Under the pieces are notes generated by a model that had not been told where the DNA came from, ran no database searches, and saw only the letters and a list, made by a program, of their open reading frames with translations. A program made the translations under genes and the position numbers. 36,640 nt of DNA from Propionivibrio sp. (GTDB lineage Bacteria; Pseudomonadota; Gammaproteobacteria; Burkholderiales; Rhodocyclaceae), in assembly GCF_016790145.1 (NCBI RefSeq), contig NZ_JAEUOI010000090.1:1-36640 (forward strand), in the 5' to 3' direction. Shown here one piece after another: positions 1 through 7,603 of this stretch (the stretch's first letter is position 1; each line of letters opens with the position of its first letter).

Positions 1-2
1 CC

Positions 3-359
<357 letters not shown>

Positions 360-369
360 GGAGCACATC

Positions 370-1821
370 ATGAAACACCTCTTTGTCATACTTGCACTGT
401 TCGGAGCCGTGACTTGCGGCACTCCGGCCTGGGCAGAAGAGAAGGCCGCCGCCACACCGGTGGCCACCGCAGTGGCAGAAGCCGCCGCCGCGCCTGCTGC
501 ACCCGTCGTCCTGGTAGCGAACAAGGGCGACAACGCCTGGGTGATGGTCAGCGCCGCGCTGGTCATCCTGATGTCGATCCCTGGCCTGGCACTGTTTTAC
601 GGCGGACTGGTCCGTGCCAAAAACATGCTCTCGGTACTGATGCAGGTCTTTGTTACGTTCTCGCTGATCAGTGTGCTGTGGGTGATATACGGCTATTCGG
701 TGGCGTTTACCGAAGGGGGCAACTTCTTCGGAACGCTGGACAAGCTGTTCCTGAAGGGCATGACGGTCGATTCCGTAGTGGCCACCTTCAGCAAGACAGT
801 GGTCATCTCCGAGTACGCTTACGTCATCTTCCAGGGCGCCTTTGCGGCGATTACCTGCGGACTGATCGTCGGTGCCTTCGCCGAGCGGGCAAAGTTCTCG
901 GCCATCCTGGCCTTCATGGTGCTGTGGTTCACATTCTCCTACCTGCCGATGGCGCATATGGTCTGGTACTGGGCGGGTCCGGATGCCTATACCGACGCGG
1001 CAGCCGGCGAAGCCGCCGGCAAGACGGCTGGCTTCCTGTTCCAGAAAGGCGCGCTCGATTTCGCCGGTGGTACCGTGGTGCATATCAACGCCGCTATTGC
1101 CGGCATCATCGGTGCTTTCATGATCGGCAAGCGTGTTGGTTACGGCAAGGAATCGATGGCGCCGCATAGCCTGACGTTTACCATGATCGGCGCTTCGCTG
1201 CTGTGGTTCGGCTGGTTCGGTTTCAACGCCGGTTCCGCGCTCGAAGCTTCGGGCGGCGCTGCCCTGGCGATGGTCAACACCTGGGTGGCTACGGCCTGCG
1301 CGACACTGTCCTGGATGTTTGCCGAATGGATGATCAAGGGCAAGCCCTCGATGCTCGGTGCAGCTTCCGGTGCAGTGGCCGGCCTGGTTGCCATCACTCC
1401 GGCGGCTGGCTTCGTCGGTGTCATGGGCGCCATCGCCATCGGCCTGCTGGCAGGAATCGTCTGCCTGTGGGGGGTCAATGGACTCAAGCATATGCTGGGT
1501 GCCGACGACTCGCTTGACGTGTTCGGCGTGCATGGTGTCGGCGGTATCCTCGGCGCCATCCTGACTGGTGTTTTCTGTGCTCCTTCGCTCGGCGGCACCG
1601 GCGTCTATGACTACGTGGCCAACAAGGTCGGCGATTACGACATGTCGGCCCAGTTGGTCAGCCAGTTGTGGGGCGTCGGTACGACCATCGTGTGGTCCGG
1701 CCTGGTTTCCTTGGTCGCTTACAAGCTGGTCGACATGGTCATCGGCTTGCGCGTACCGGAAGAGGAAGAGCGCGAAGGTCTGGACATCGCTTCGCACGGC
1801 GAGTCTGCCTACCATATCTGA
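370..1821 (+). CDS. amtB: Ammonium transporter AmtB
   Basis: 483-residue ammonium channel/transporter of the Amt/MEP/Rh family. An N-terminal signal peptide (about residues 1-22, ending in PAWA) is followed by an Ala/Pro/Val-rich periplasmic stretch and then about 11 membrane helices. Hallmarks seen are the first-helix segment ALFYGGLVRAKN, the twin pore histidines (one in GTVVHINAA, the other in FGVHGVGGILG), and a short cytoplasmic tail with RVPEEEEREGLD. GAGGAG just before the ATG overlaps the end of glnK, so the two genes are almost certainly co-transcribed and translationally close. The tail probably contacts GlnK. Start 370 is chosen because it begins the signal peptide and has the strong ribosome binding site; an in-frame start upstream lies inside glnK. 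Confidence 0.95.
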   Translation: MKHLFVILALFGAVTCGTPAWAEEKAAATPVATAVAEAAAAPAAPVVLVANKGDNAWVMVSAALVILMSIPGLALFYGGLVRAKNMLSVLMQVFVTFSLISVLWVIYGYSVAFTEGGNFFGTLDKLFLKGMTVDSVVATFSKTVVISEYAYVIFQGAFAAITCGLIVGAFAERAKFSAILAFMVLWFTFSYLPMAHMVWYWAGPDAYTDAAAGEAAGKTAGFLFQKGALDFAGGTVVHINAAIAGIIGAFMIGKRVGYGKESMAPHSLTFTMIGASLLWFGWFGFNAGSALEASGGAALAMVNTWVATACATLSWMFAEWMIKGKPSMLGAASGAVAGLVAITPAAGFVGVMGAIAIGLLAGIVCLWGVNGLKHMLGADDSLDVFGVHGVGGILGAILTGVFCAPSLGGTGVYDYVANKVGDYDMSAQLVSQLWGVGTTIVWSGLVSLVAYKLVDMVIGLRVPEEEEREGLDIASHGESAYHI

Positions 1822-1847
1822 TCTTTCTCCAGTAAGTGACCTCCTTT

Positions 1848-1875
1848 GGGCGCCCCTTGCGGCGCCCTTTTTTTT
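1848..1875 (+). terminator. Rho-independent terminator after amtB
   Basis: A 7-bp perfect GC-rich stem (GGGCGCC / GGCGCCC, 1848-1854 with 1861-1867) with a 6-nt loop is followed directly by eight T residues (1868-1875). It lies 27 bp after the amtB stop and closes the glnK-amtB operon. Confidence 0.9.
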
Positions 1876-2093
1876 CGTCTTTTTTCCGGCAATGCGGGAT
1901 TTCATTCGCGTTATGATTGCCTGACTGAATGGAATACGCCACGCGATCACTGTCAATCCCGCCTTTTAAGCAGGGTGATACCGGATTTTCAGTTCGCTCG
2001 TGGCGGTGAGCGGCAGGTCATGAAAATGATCAGCCAAATTCTCCGGCCAGCAGCATCAGGTCAATGCAACACCTTGGTGTGGAAAGGGAAATC

Positions 2094-3233
2094 TTGCGTA
2101 TTGTCATTGCACCGGATTCATTCAAGGGCAGCCTTTCGGCACTCTGTGTGGCAGAGGCCATGGCGTGCGGAGTGCTGAAGGTGTTTCCTGAAGCCGCAGT
2201 ACGCAAGGTACCGATTGCCGATGGCGGCGAAGGAACGGTCGAGGCGCTGGTCAGCGCTACCGGCGGACAATTTGAAACGACACTGGTCAGCGGGCCGCTC
2301 GGAGAAACGCGCTCGGCGCAATGGGGTGTTCTTGGCGACGGAAGGACCGCCGTGATTGAAATGGCGGCGGCTTCAGGCCTGCCACTGGTACCCGCCGGGC
2401 AGCGTGATCCCCGCCTCACATGTACTTACGGAACGGGCGAACTCATCCGCACCGCACTGGATGCCGGCTTGCGACGCATCATCGTCGGCATCGGGGGCAG
2501 CGCCACCAATGACGGCGGCAGCGGCATGGCGCGTGCGCTCGGAGCCCGCTTTCTGGCTGAGGACGGCTCGCAACTTCCACCCGGAGGAGGCGCACTGGCA
2601 CGCCTGTCGCACATCGACATCACGGGGCTCGACCCCAGGCTGCTGGAGGCCGAGATCATGGTGGCCTGTGATGTGGACAATCCGCTGTGCGGCCCGCGAG
2701 GCGCATCTGCCGTATTCGGTCCGCAGAAAGGTGCGACAGCGGAGATGGTGCAGGAACTCGATGCCGCACTGAAGCGTTTTGCCGATTGTGCCCGCGCCGC
2801 CAGCGGCAGGGATGTAGCCACTCTGGCAGGCGCCGGAGCCGCTGGCGGGATCGGTGCCGGCATGATGTTCTTTACCCCCGCCAGACTGAAACCGGGCGTC
2901 GACATCGTCCTTGACGCGGTGGGTTTTGCCAACCTCGTCAAGGACGCGGCCTTCGTCATTACCGGTGAAGGGCAAACCGACTTTCAGACGGCGTATGGCA
3001 AGGCGCCGGTTGGCGTCGCCAGGGTGGCCAAGCAATTCGGCGTGCCCGTATTCTGCATTTCCGGTGGCCTGGGCGATGGCGCAGACGATGTGCTGGCGCA
3101 GGGAATTGACGCCACCATGAGCATCTGTAAGCGACCGCTTTCGCTGGAAGAATGCATGCGGGATGCAGCGTCGCTGATTGAAGAAGCCGCCACGCGGCTG
3201 TGCCGGATTCTCAAGGTCAGAGTCGAACGGTGA
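2094..3233 (+). CDS. Glycerate kinase (GarK/GlxK type)
   Basis: Phosphorylates D-glycerate, feeding glyoxylate/tartronate-derived carbon into glycolysis; family members usually make 2-phosphoglycerate. About 379 residues. Diagnostic segments are the N-terminus RIVIAPDSFKGSLSA, PIADGGEGTVEAL, GIGGSATNDGGSGMARALG, CDVDNPLCGPRGA, and FVITGEGQTDFQT near the C-terminus. The ORF stays open upstream to an ATG at 2064, but the family normally begins one residue before RIVIAPDSF. A TTG at 2094 with GAAAGGGA about 6 bp upstream gives exactly that start, so TTG is preferred. The 218 bp between the amtB terminator and this gene hold no feature I can support. It converges on the ABC-F gene and is probably transcribed alone. 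Confidence 0.88.
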   Translation: MRIVIAPDSFKGSLSALCVAEAMACGVLKVFPEAAVRKVPIADGGEGTVEALVSATGGQFETTLVSGPLGETRSAQWGVLGDGRTAVIEMAAASGLPLVPAGQRDPRLTCTYGTGELIRTALDAGLRRIIVGIGGSATNDGGSGMARALGARFLAEDGSQLPPGGGALARLSHIDITGLDPRLLEAEIMVACDVDNPLCGPRGASAVFGPQKGATAEMVQELDAALKRFADCARAASGRDVATLAGAGAAGGIGAGMMFFTPARLKPGVDIVLDAVGFANLVKDAAFVITGEGQTDFQTAYGKAPVGVARVAKQFGVPVFCISGGLGDGADDVLAQGIDATMSICKRPLSLEECMRDAASLIEEAATRLCRILKVRVER

Positions 3234-3274
3234 GCCACGCCGGGATGGGCAACGCGAAGGTATGGAATGGCAGG

Positions 3275-5212
3275 CTACGCTTCTTCAGCTTCGATCTGCT
3301 CTGAAATCGCCAGCCACCTTTCTTCGCAAGCGGCCAGTTCCTCGTCGATCTTTTTCAGTTCGCTACCCAGTTCGCCGATCTCCTGCGCCGGCAGGGGCGT
3401 GGACAGGCGTGCTTCGATCGAATGCTTGCGCGTCTGCCGATCGAGCATGGACTGTTCGAGTCTGCCCTGGTCGCGTTTCAAAACCTTCAGATTGGCCGGA
3501 ATCTTCCTGTTGGCCTGCACCGGTGGCGGTGCCTGCGTGACGATTTCCTTCGCGTCCTTGAGGGAAGCTTTCAACTCCTCACGAACACGCCGGGCTTCGT
3601 CGAGCAGATAGCGCTGGTAGTCGTCTAGATCGCCGTCGAAGGGTTCGACGCCGCCGCGCGAGACCAGCCAGAATTCGTCGCACACCGAGCGCAGTAGCGA
3701 GCGGTCGTGGCTGACCAGCATCACCGTGCCTTCGAATTCGTTGAGTGCCATCGACAGCGCTTCGCGCGTGGCCAGATCGAGGTGGTTGGTCGGCTCGTCT
3801 AGCAGCAGCAGGTTCGGGCGTTGCCAGACGATCATGCACAGCACCAGGCGCGCCTTTTCGCCGCCGCTCATGGTGCCGACCGGCTGCTTGACCATGTCGC
3901 CGCTGAAATTGAAGGTGCCAAGGAAGGTGCGCAAATCCTGCTCGCGCCCGCTTTGCCCGGCGGGCAGGCCTTCCCTGGCCATGCGCACCATGTGTTCGAG
4001 CGGGTTGTCTAGCGGGCGCAATACATCGAGTTCCTGCTGCGCGAAGTAGCCGATGTTCAATCCCTTGCCTTCGGTCAGGATGCCGCTGGTCGGCGCCAGT
4101 GCCCGCGCCACGGTCTTGACCAGCGTCGACTTGCCCTGCCCGTTGGCTCCGAGGATGCCGATGCGCTGGCTAGCCATCACCGATTTGCTGACGTTGCGTA
4201 CGATCACTGTCGGTGGTGTTCCGGCCGGAGAATCCTCCGGCGGCGGGTAGCCGAAACAGGCGTTTTCCATGGCCAGCATCGGGTTCGGCAGATTGGCCGG
4301 TTCCTTGAATTCGAAAGTGAAGTCGGCGCTGGCCAGCACCGGTGCCAGTCGCTCCATGCGCTCGAGCGCCTTGACCCGGCTCTGCGCCTGTTTGGCCTTG
4401 CTGGCCTTGGCCTTGAAGCGCAGGATGAATTTTTGCAGGTGCGCGATCTTGTCCTGCTGCTTGAGGTAGGAGTTCTGCTGCAACTCCATCTGCTGCGCGA
4501 GCATGTCCTCGAAGGTGCTGTAGTTGCCGCCGTAGCGGGTCAGCTTGCCATTCTCGATGTGCAGGGTAACCGAGCTAACGGCGTCGAGGAATTCCCGGTC
4601 GTGGCTGATCACCACCATGGTGCCGTCATAACGCTTGAGCCAGGCTTCGAGCCAGACCAGCGCGTCGAGGTCGAGGTGGTTGGTCGGCTCGTCTAGCAAA
4701 AGCAGGTCGGACGGGCACATCAGCGCACGCGCCAGTTGCAGGCGCATGCGCCAGCCGCCGGAGAAGCTGTTCACCGGGTTGTTCAGTTCGGTGGTCTTGA
4801 AACCGAGTCCGAGGATCAGCGCCTGCGCTCGCGCCTGCGCGTCGTGCGCGCCGGCGTCGTGCAGCGCCATGTAGGCGTGCGCCATGCGCTCGCCGTCGTC
4901 GCCGGTTTCAGCCGCATGCACTTCGCCCTGCGCAGCGAGCAATACGCTGTCGCCTTCAATGACGAAGTCGGTGGCCGACTGATCGGTCTCCGGCATCTCC
5001 TGCGCCACCTGCGCCATGCGCCACTGGGCGGGCAAGGAGAAATCGCCGGCATCTTCGTGCACGCTGCCGTTGAACAGCGCAAACAGCGTCGACTTGCCGG
5101 CGCCATTGCGCCCGACCAGACCGACCTTCTCGCCGGGGTTGAGAGTGACTGAAGCGTTATCAAGCAACACCTTGGCGCTACGGCGCAGGGTGACGCTTTT
5201 AAGGATGATCAT
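3275..5212 (-). CDS. yheS: ABC-F family ATPase (YheS-like)
   Basis: 645-residue soluble protein with two ABC ATPase domains and no membrane segments, as in the ABC-F translation factors that bind the ribosomal E site. Domain 1 has Walker A GRNGAGKST (about residues 35-43), signature FSGGWRMRL and Walker B LLLLDEPTNHLD. Domain 2 has GANGQGKST, MSGGEKARL and a second LLLLDEPTNHLD. Between them is the Lys/Arg-rich linker (LRFKAKASKAKQAQSRVK) typical of the family, and the C-terminus is a charged coiled-coil (about 540-645). The N-terminus and length best match E. coli YheS rather than Uup or EttA; this assignment is from memory. The precise cellular role is unsettled. The gene is monocistronic, convergent with the glycerate kinase. 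Confidence 0.9.
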   Translation of the reverse strand: MIILKSVTLRRSAKVLLDNASVTLNPGEKVGLVGRNGAGKSTLFALFNGSVHEDAGDFSLPAQWRMAQVAQEMPETDQSATDFVIEGDSVLLAAQGEVHAAETGDDGERMAHAYMALHDAGAHDAQARAQALILGLGFKTTELNNPVNSFSGGWRMRLQLARALMCPSDLLLLDEPTNHLDLDALVWLEAWLKRYDGTMVVISHDREFLDAVSSVTLHIENGKLTRYGGNYSTFEDMLAQQMELQQNSYLKQQDKIAHLQKFILRFKAKASKAKQAQSRVKALERMERLAPVLASADFTFEFKEPANLPNPMLAMENACFGYPPPEDSPAGTPPTVIVRNVSKSVMASQRIGILGANGQGKSTLVKTVARALAPTSGILTEGKGLNIGYFAQQELDVLRPLDNPLEHMVRMAREGLPAGQSGREQDLRTFLGTFNFSGDMVKQPVGTMSGGEKARLVLCMIVWQRPNLLLLDEPTNHLDLATREALSMALNEFEGTVMLVSHDRSLLRSVCDEFWLVSRGGVEPFDGDLDDYQRYLLDEARRVREELKASLKDAKEIVTQAPPPVQANRKIPANLKVLKRDQGRLEQSMLDRQTRKHSIEARLSTPLPAQEIGELGSELKKIDEELAACEERWLAISEQIEAEEA

Positions 5213-5235
5213 TGAATAAACCTTATAAATCGGTT

Positions 5236-5315
5236 AACCACGGAGAGCACGGAGGGCGTGGAGAAAAGCTGAAAGTGGGAATTTCTTCTCCGTGATTTCC
5301 GTGTGCTCCTTGGTT
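5236..5315. repeat. Intergenic imperfect inverted repeat (ACGGAG type)
   Basis: The left arm AACCACGGAGAGCACGGA (5236-5253) is matched by an imperfect reverse-complement right arm (about 5298-5315, TCCGTGTGCTCCTTGGTT), with about 45 bp between them. It fills the gap between purU and yheS. It looks like one of the small dispersed palindromic elements common in betaproteobacteria; no coding potential. Confidence 0.6.
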
Positions 5316-5329
5316 ACAATTCTGCAGCT

Positions 5330-6196
5330 TTACCTGAAAACCACCGTCTTGCTGCCATGAACCAGCACGCGGTCTTCGAGGTGGTAACGCAGGCCGCGGG
5401 CAAGTACGGCTTTTTCGATGTCCTTGCCGTAGCGCACCATGTCATCGACCGAATCGGAGTGGTCGATACGGATCACATCCTGTTCGATGATCGGTCCCTG
5501 ATCGAGTTCGCTGGTCACGTAGTGGCAGGTCGCACCGATCAGCTTGACTCCGCGCTGATAAGCCTGATGGTAGGGTTTGGCGCCGACAAAACTGGGCAGG
5601 AAGGAGTGGTGGATGTTGATGATCTGTCCGGGGTAAGCGCTGCATATTTCCTGCGGAATAATCTGCATGTAACGCGCCAGCACGATTGTGTCGCCCTTGA
5701 CATCGTCGAACAGGCGCTGCATTTCAGCGTAGGCCGCTGCCTTGTTGTCCGGATTAACCGGCACCAGATGGAAAGGAATGCCGTGCCACTCGACGAAGCC
5801 CTTTAAGGTGTCGTGATTCGAGATGATGCACGGAATCTCGATATCGAGTTCCTTCGATTGCCAGCGCGCCAGCAAGTCGTAAAGGCAATGCTCCTGCTTG
5901 CTGACGAGAATGATCACACGCTTCTTGACGGCCGAATCGCTGATCTTCCAGTCCATCTGCAGTTCATCGGCAATTGGCCGGAAGCGCTCGCGGAATTCGG
6001 CAAGGTGGAAAGGCAGCGAATCGGCCTTCACTTCGATACGCATGAAGTAACGGCTACCATCGTTGCCATCGTCGGCGTGATAGCGCGATTCGAGAATCCA
6101 GCCCTGGTGTTCGGCAATAAAACCTGAGACGCGGGCGACGATGCCGACCCGATCCGGGCACGAAGCCGAAAGGGTATAGAAGCGTTGCGGATGCAT
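5330..6196 (-). CDS. purU: Formyltetrahydrofolate deformylase
   Basis: 288 residues, the normal PurU length. Hydrolyses 10-formyl-THF to formate and THF, balancing one-carbon pools and supplying formate to PurT. The N-terminal ACT domain (about residues 6-85, opening with LSASCPDRVGIVARVSGF) is followed by a formyltransferase-fold domain. The catalytic triad of the family is visible: Asn in CIISNHD, His in INIHHSFLPSF, and Asp in SELDQGPIIEQD. The gene starts 9 bp after the thrH stop on the same strand, so the two are very likely one operon, joining amino-acid (Ser/Thr) and one-carbon metabolism. Confidence 0.95.
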   Translation of the reverse strand: MHPQRFYTLSASCPDRVGIVARVSGFIAEHQGWILESRYHADDGNDGSRYFMRIEVKADSLPFHLAEFRERFRPIADELQMDWKISDSAVKKRVIILVSKQEHCLYDLLARWQSKELDIEIPCIISNHDTLKGFVEWHGIPFHLVPVNPDNKAAAYAEMQRLFDDVKGDTIVLARYMQIIPQEICSAYPGQIINIHHSFLPSFVGAKPYHQAYQRGVKLIGATCHYVTSELDQGPIIEQDVIRIDHSDSVDDMVRYGKDIEKAVLARGLRYHLEDRVLVHGSKTVVFR

Positions 6197-6205
6197 GGCT
6201 GTCGA

Positions 6206-6820
6206 TTATTCCGCCAGGCGGGCGAAGGCCTTGTCGATTTCCGCGCGCAGTTGATCGTAGTTGAGGGTCACCGGATACTGCGGAAATTCACGGATCACCT
6301 TCTCCGGCGGGCGGAAGAGAATGCCGGCATGGGCTTCGCCAAGCATGGCCGTGTCGTTATAAGAATCGCCGGCGGCCACCACCGTGAAATTCATCTCCCT
6401 GAAGCGCTTCACAGCTTCGCGCTTCTGTTCGGGCATGCGTAAATGATAATTGACCAACCGGCCATTGATATCGGCTTCAAGGCTATGGCAGAACAACGTT
6501 GGCCAGGCCAACTGGCGCATCAGCGGGTGCGCAAATTCGTAAAACGTGTCGGAGAGAATGATCACCTCGCAGTCCTCGCGCAGCCTGTCGAGAAACTCGC
6601 GCGCTCCTGGCAACGGCCCCATCGCGCAAATCACCTTCTGGATGTCCGGCAGGCCGAGCCCATGCTCGGCGAGCAGACCGAGGCGGTACTTCATCAGAGT
6701 GTCGTAGTTCGGCTCGTCCCGGGTCGTCCGCCGCAACTCCGGAATGCCGGTCCGCTCGGCGAAGGTTATCCAGATTTCTGGGACGAGCACGCCCTCAAGG
6801 TCGAGACAGACGATTTTCAC
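6206..6820 (-). CDS. thrH: Phosphoserine phosphatase / phosphoserine:homoserine phosphotransferase ThrH
   Basis: 204-residue HAD-superfamily enzyme, closely matching Pseudomonas ThrH in length and motifs. ThrH dephosphorylates phosphoserine and can move the phosphate to homoserine. Motif I is DLEG (nucleophile Asp7, with Glu9 in place of the usual second Asp, as in ThrH), motif II is ILSDTFYEF, and motif III is AAGDSYNDTAML. The start is a GTG at 6820 with GGGAG about 8 bp upstream; MKIVCLDLEG then begins exactly at the HAD fold. It heads the thrH-purU unit. Confidence 0.92.
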   Translation of the reverse strand: MKIVCLDLEGVLVPEIWITFAERTGIPELRRTTRDEPNYDTLMKYRLGLLAEHGLGLPDIQKVICAMGPLPGAREFLDRLREDCEVIILSDTFYEFAHPLMRQLAWPTLFCHSLEADINGRLVNYHLRMPEQKREAVKRFREMNFTVVAAGDSYNDTAMLGEAHAGILFRPPEKVIREFPQYPVTLNYDQLRAEIDKAFARLAE

Positions 6821-6859
6821 GAAAAGCTCCCGGTGATTTATTTTTAAATACAGCCGAGC

Positions 6860-6865
6860 ATTCTA
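6860..6865 (-). promoter_or_regulatory. Candidate -10 box for thrH-purU
   Basis: On the minus strand TAGAAT preceded by TGG lies about 40 bp upstream of the thrH GTG, in the 146-bp gap divergent from the coiled-coil gene. It matches 5 of 6 bases of a sigma-70 -10 box; no good -35 box is present. Tentative. Confidence 0.3.
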
Positions 6866-6966
6866 CCAAAGTGCTGGCGCTTCCATGCGCCGGATTTCCG
6901 CATTGTCGATGCAAACGCTGGCGTCTGGACGTGAAACCGTCTAGTTTACGGCCTCGGAGGAAACCC

Positions 6967-7584
6967 ATGATGCCTATTCGAAGTTTGCTTGCCATTCTGC
7001 TTTTGCTCAGTCAGCCCCTCCGGGCGCAGACGCCGGAAACGAGTCCAGTGCCGGAAACGCCGCAGACACTTGAGCAGGCCAATGCCCAGCGCGCCCGCGC
7101 GGCCCAGATGCGTGCCGCTGCAGAGAAAGATTACACAACGGAGCAAGCGGGCTGCTACAGGAAGATTCTGGTAAATAGTTGTCTGGTCGATGCCAAGAAG
7201 CGCTACACCCAATCGATCATCGAGTCACGGAATCTCGATATTCCGGCGCGCGATTTTCAGCGTGAAGCCAAGCGCGCCGATGTTGAAGCCAAGGAAGCCA
7301 AGCGAGCCTCCGAACTTCCAGTCCGCGAGGCCGATCAGAAGCAGCAGGCTGAAAACTATCGCGCCGAGGAAGCAGCCAAAGCGGCAGAACGCGAGCAAAA
7401 GAAAGCGGCCAAAGCCCGGCAGGCGGCGGCCGGGCGCCAAAAAACGGCTGACGAGCAGGCCAGGCGACAGGTCCGGCAGGAAAAACGCGAGAAGCGAGAC
7501 GCCGAGAGAGCGGCAAGGAAAGCCAGGGAGGCGGCCAAAGCAGAGAAGAAAGCGAGCGCCAAGCCAGCAGCAGCAAGCTACTGA
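6967..7584 (+). CDS. Secreted Ala/Lys/Arg/Glu-rich coiled-coil protein of unknown function
   Basis: 205 residues. A signal peptide (PIRSLLAILLLLSQPLRAQ, about residues 3-21) suggests export. A short Pro/Thr/Glu linker is followed by a helical region holding two cysteines (segment GCYRKILVNSCLVDAKKRY, about residues 68-86) that could form a periplasmic disulfide. The rest (about 110-205) is almost entirely charged/Ala heptad-like sequence, a probable long coiled coil with a very basic end. GGAGG 6 bp before the ATG at 6967 fixes the start; a second ATG follows at once. No enzymatic motif is seen. I recall similar two-Cys secreted proteins as hypothetical genes in betaproteobacteria. It ends 19 bp before the c-di-GMP gene, so the two are probably co-transcribed. 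Confidence 0.75.
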   Translation: MMPIRSLLAILLLLSQPLRAQTPETSPVPETPQTLEQANAQRARAAQMRAAAEKDYTTEQAGCYRKILVNSCLVDAKKRYTQSIIESRNLDIPARDFQREAKRADVEAKEAKRASELPVREADQKQQAENYRAEEAAKAAEREQKKAAKARQAAAGRQKTADEQARRQVRQEKREKRDAERAARKAREAAKAEKKASAKPAAASY

Positions 7585-7603
7585 TCAAGCGGAGAACGGT
7601 TGA

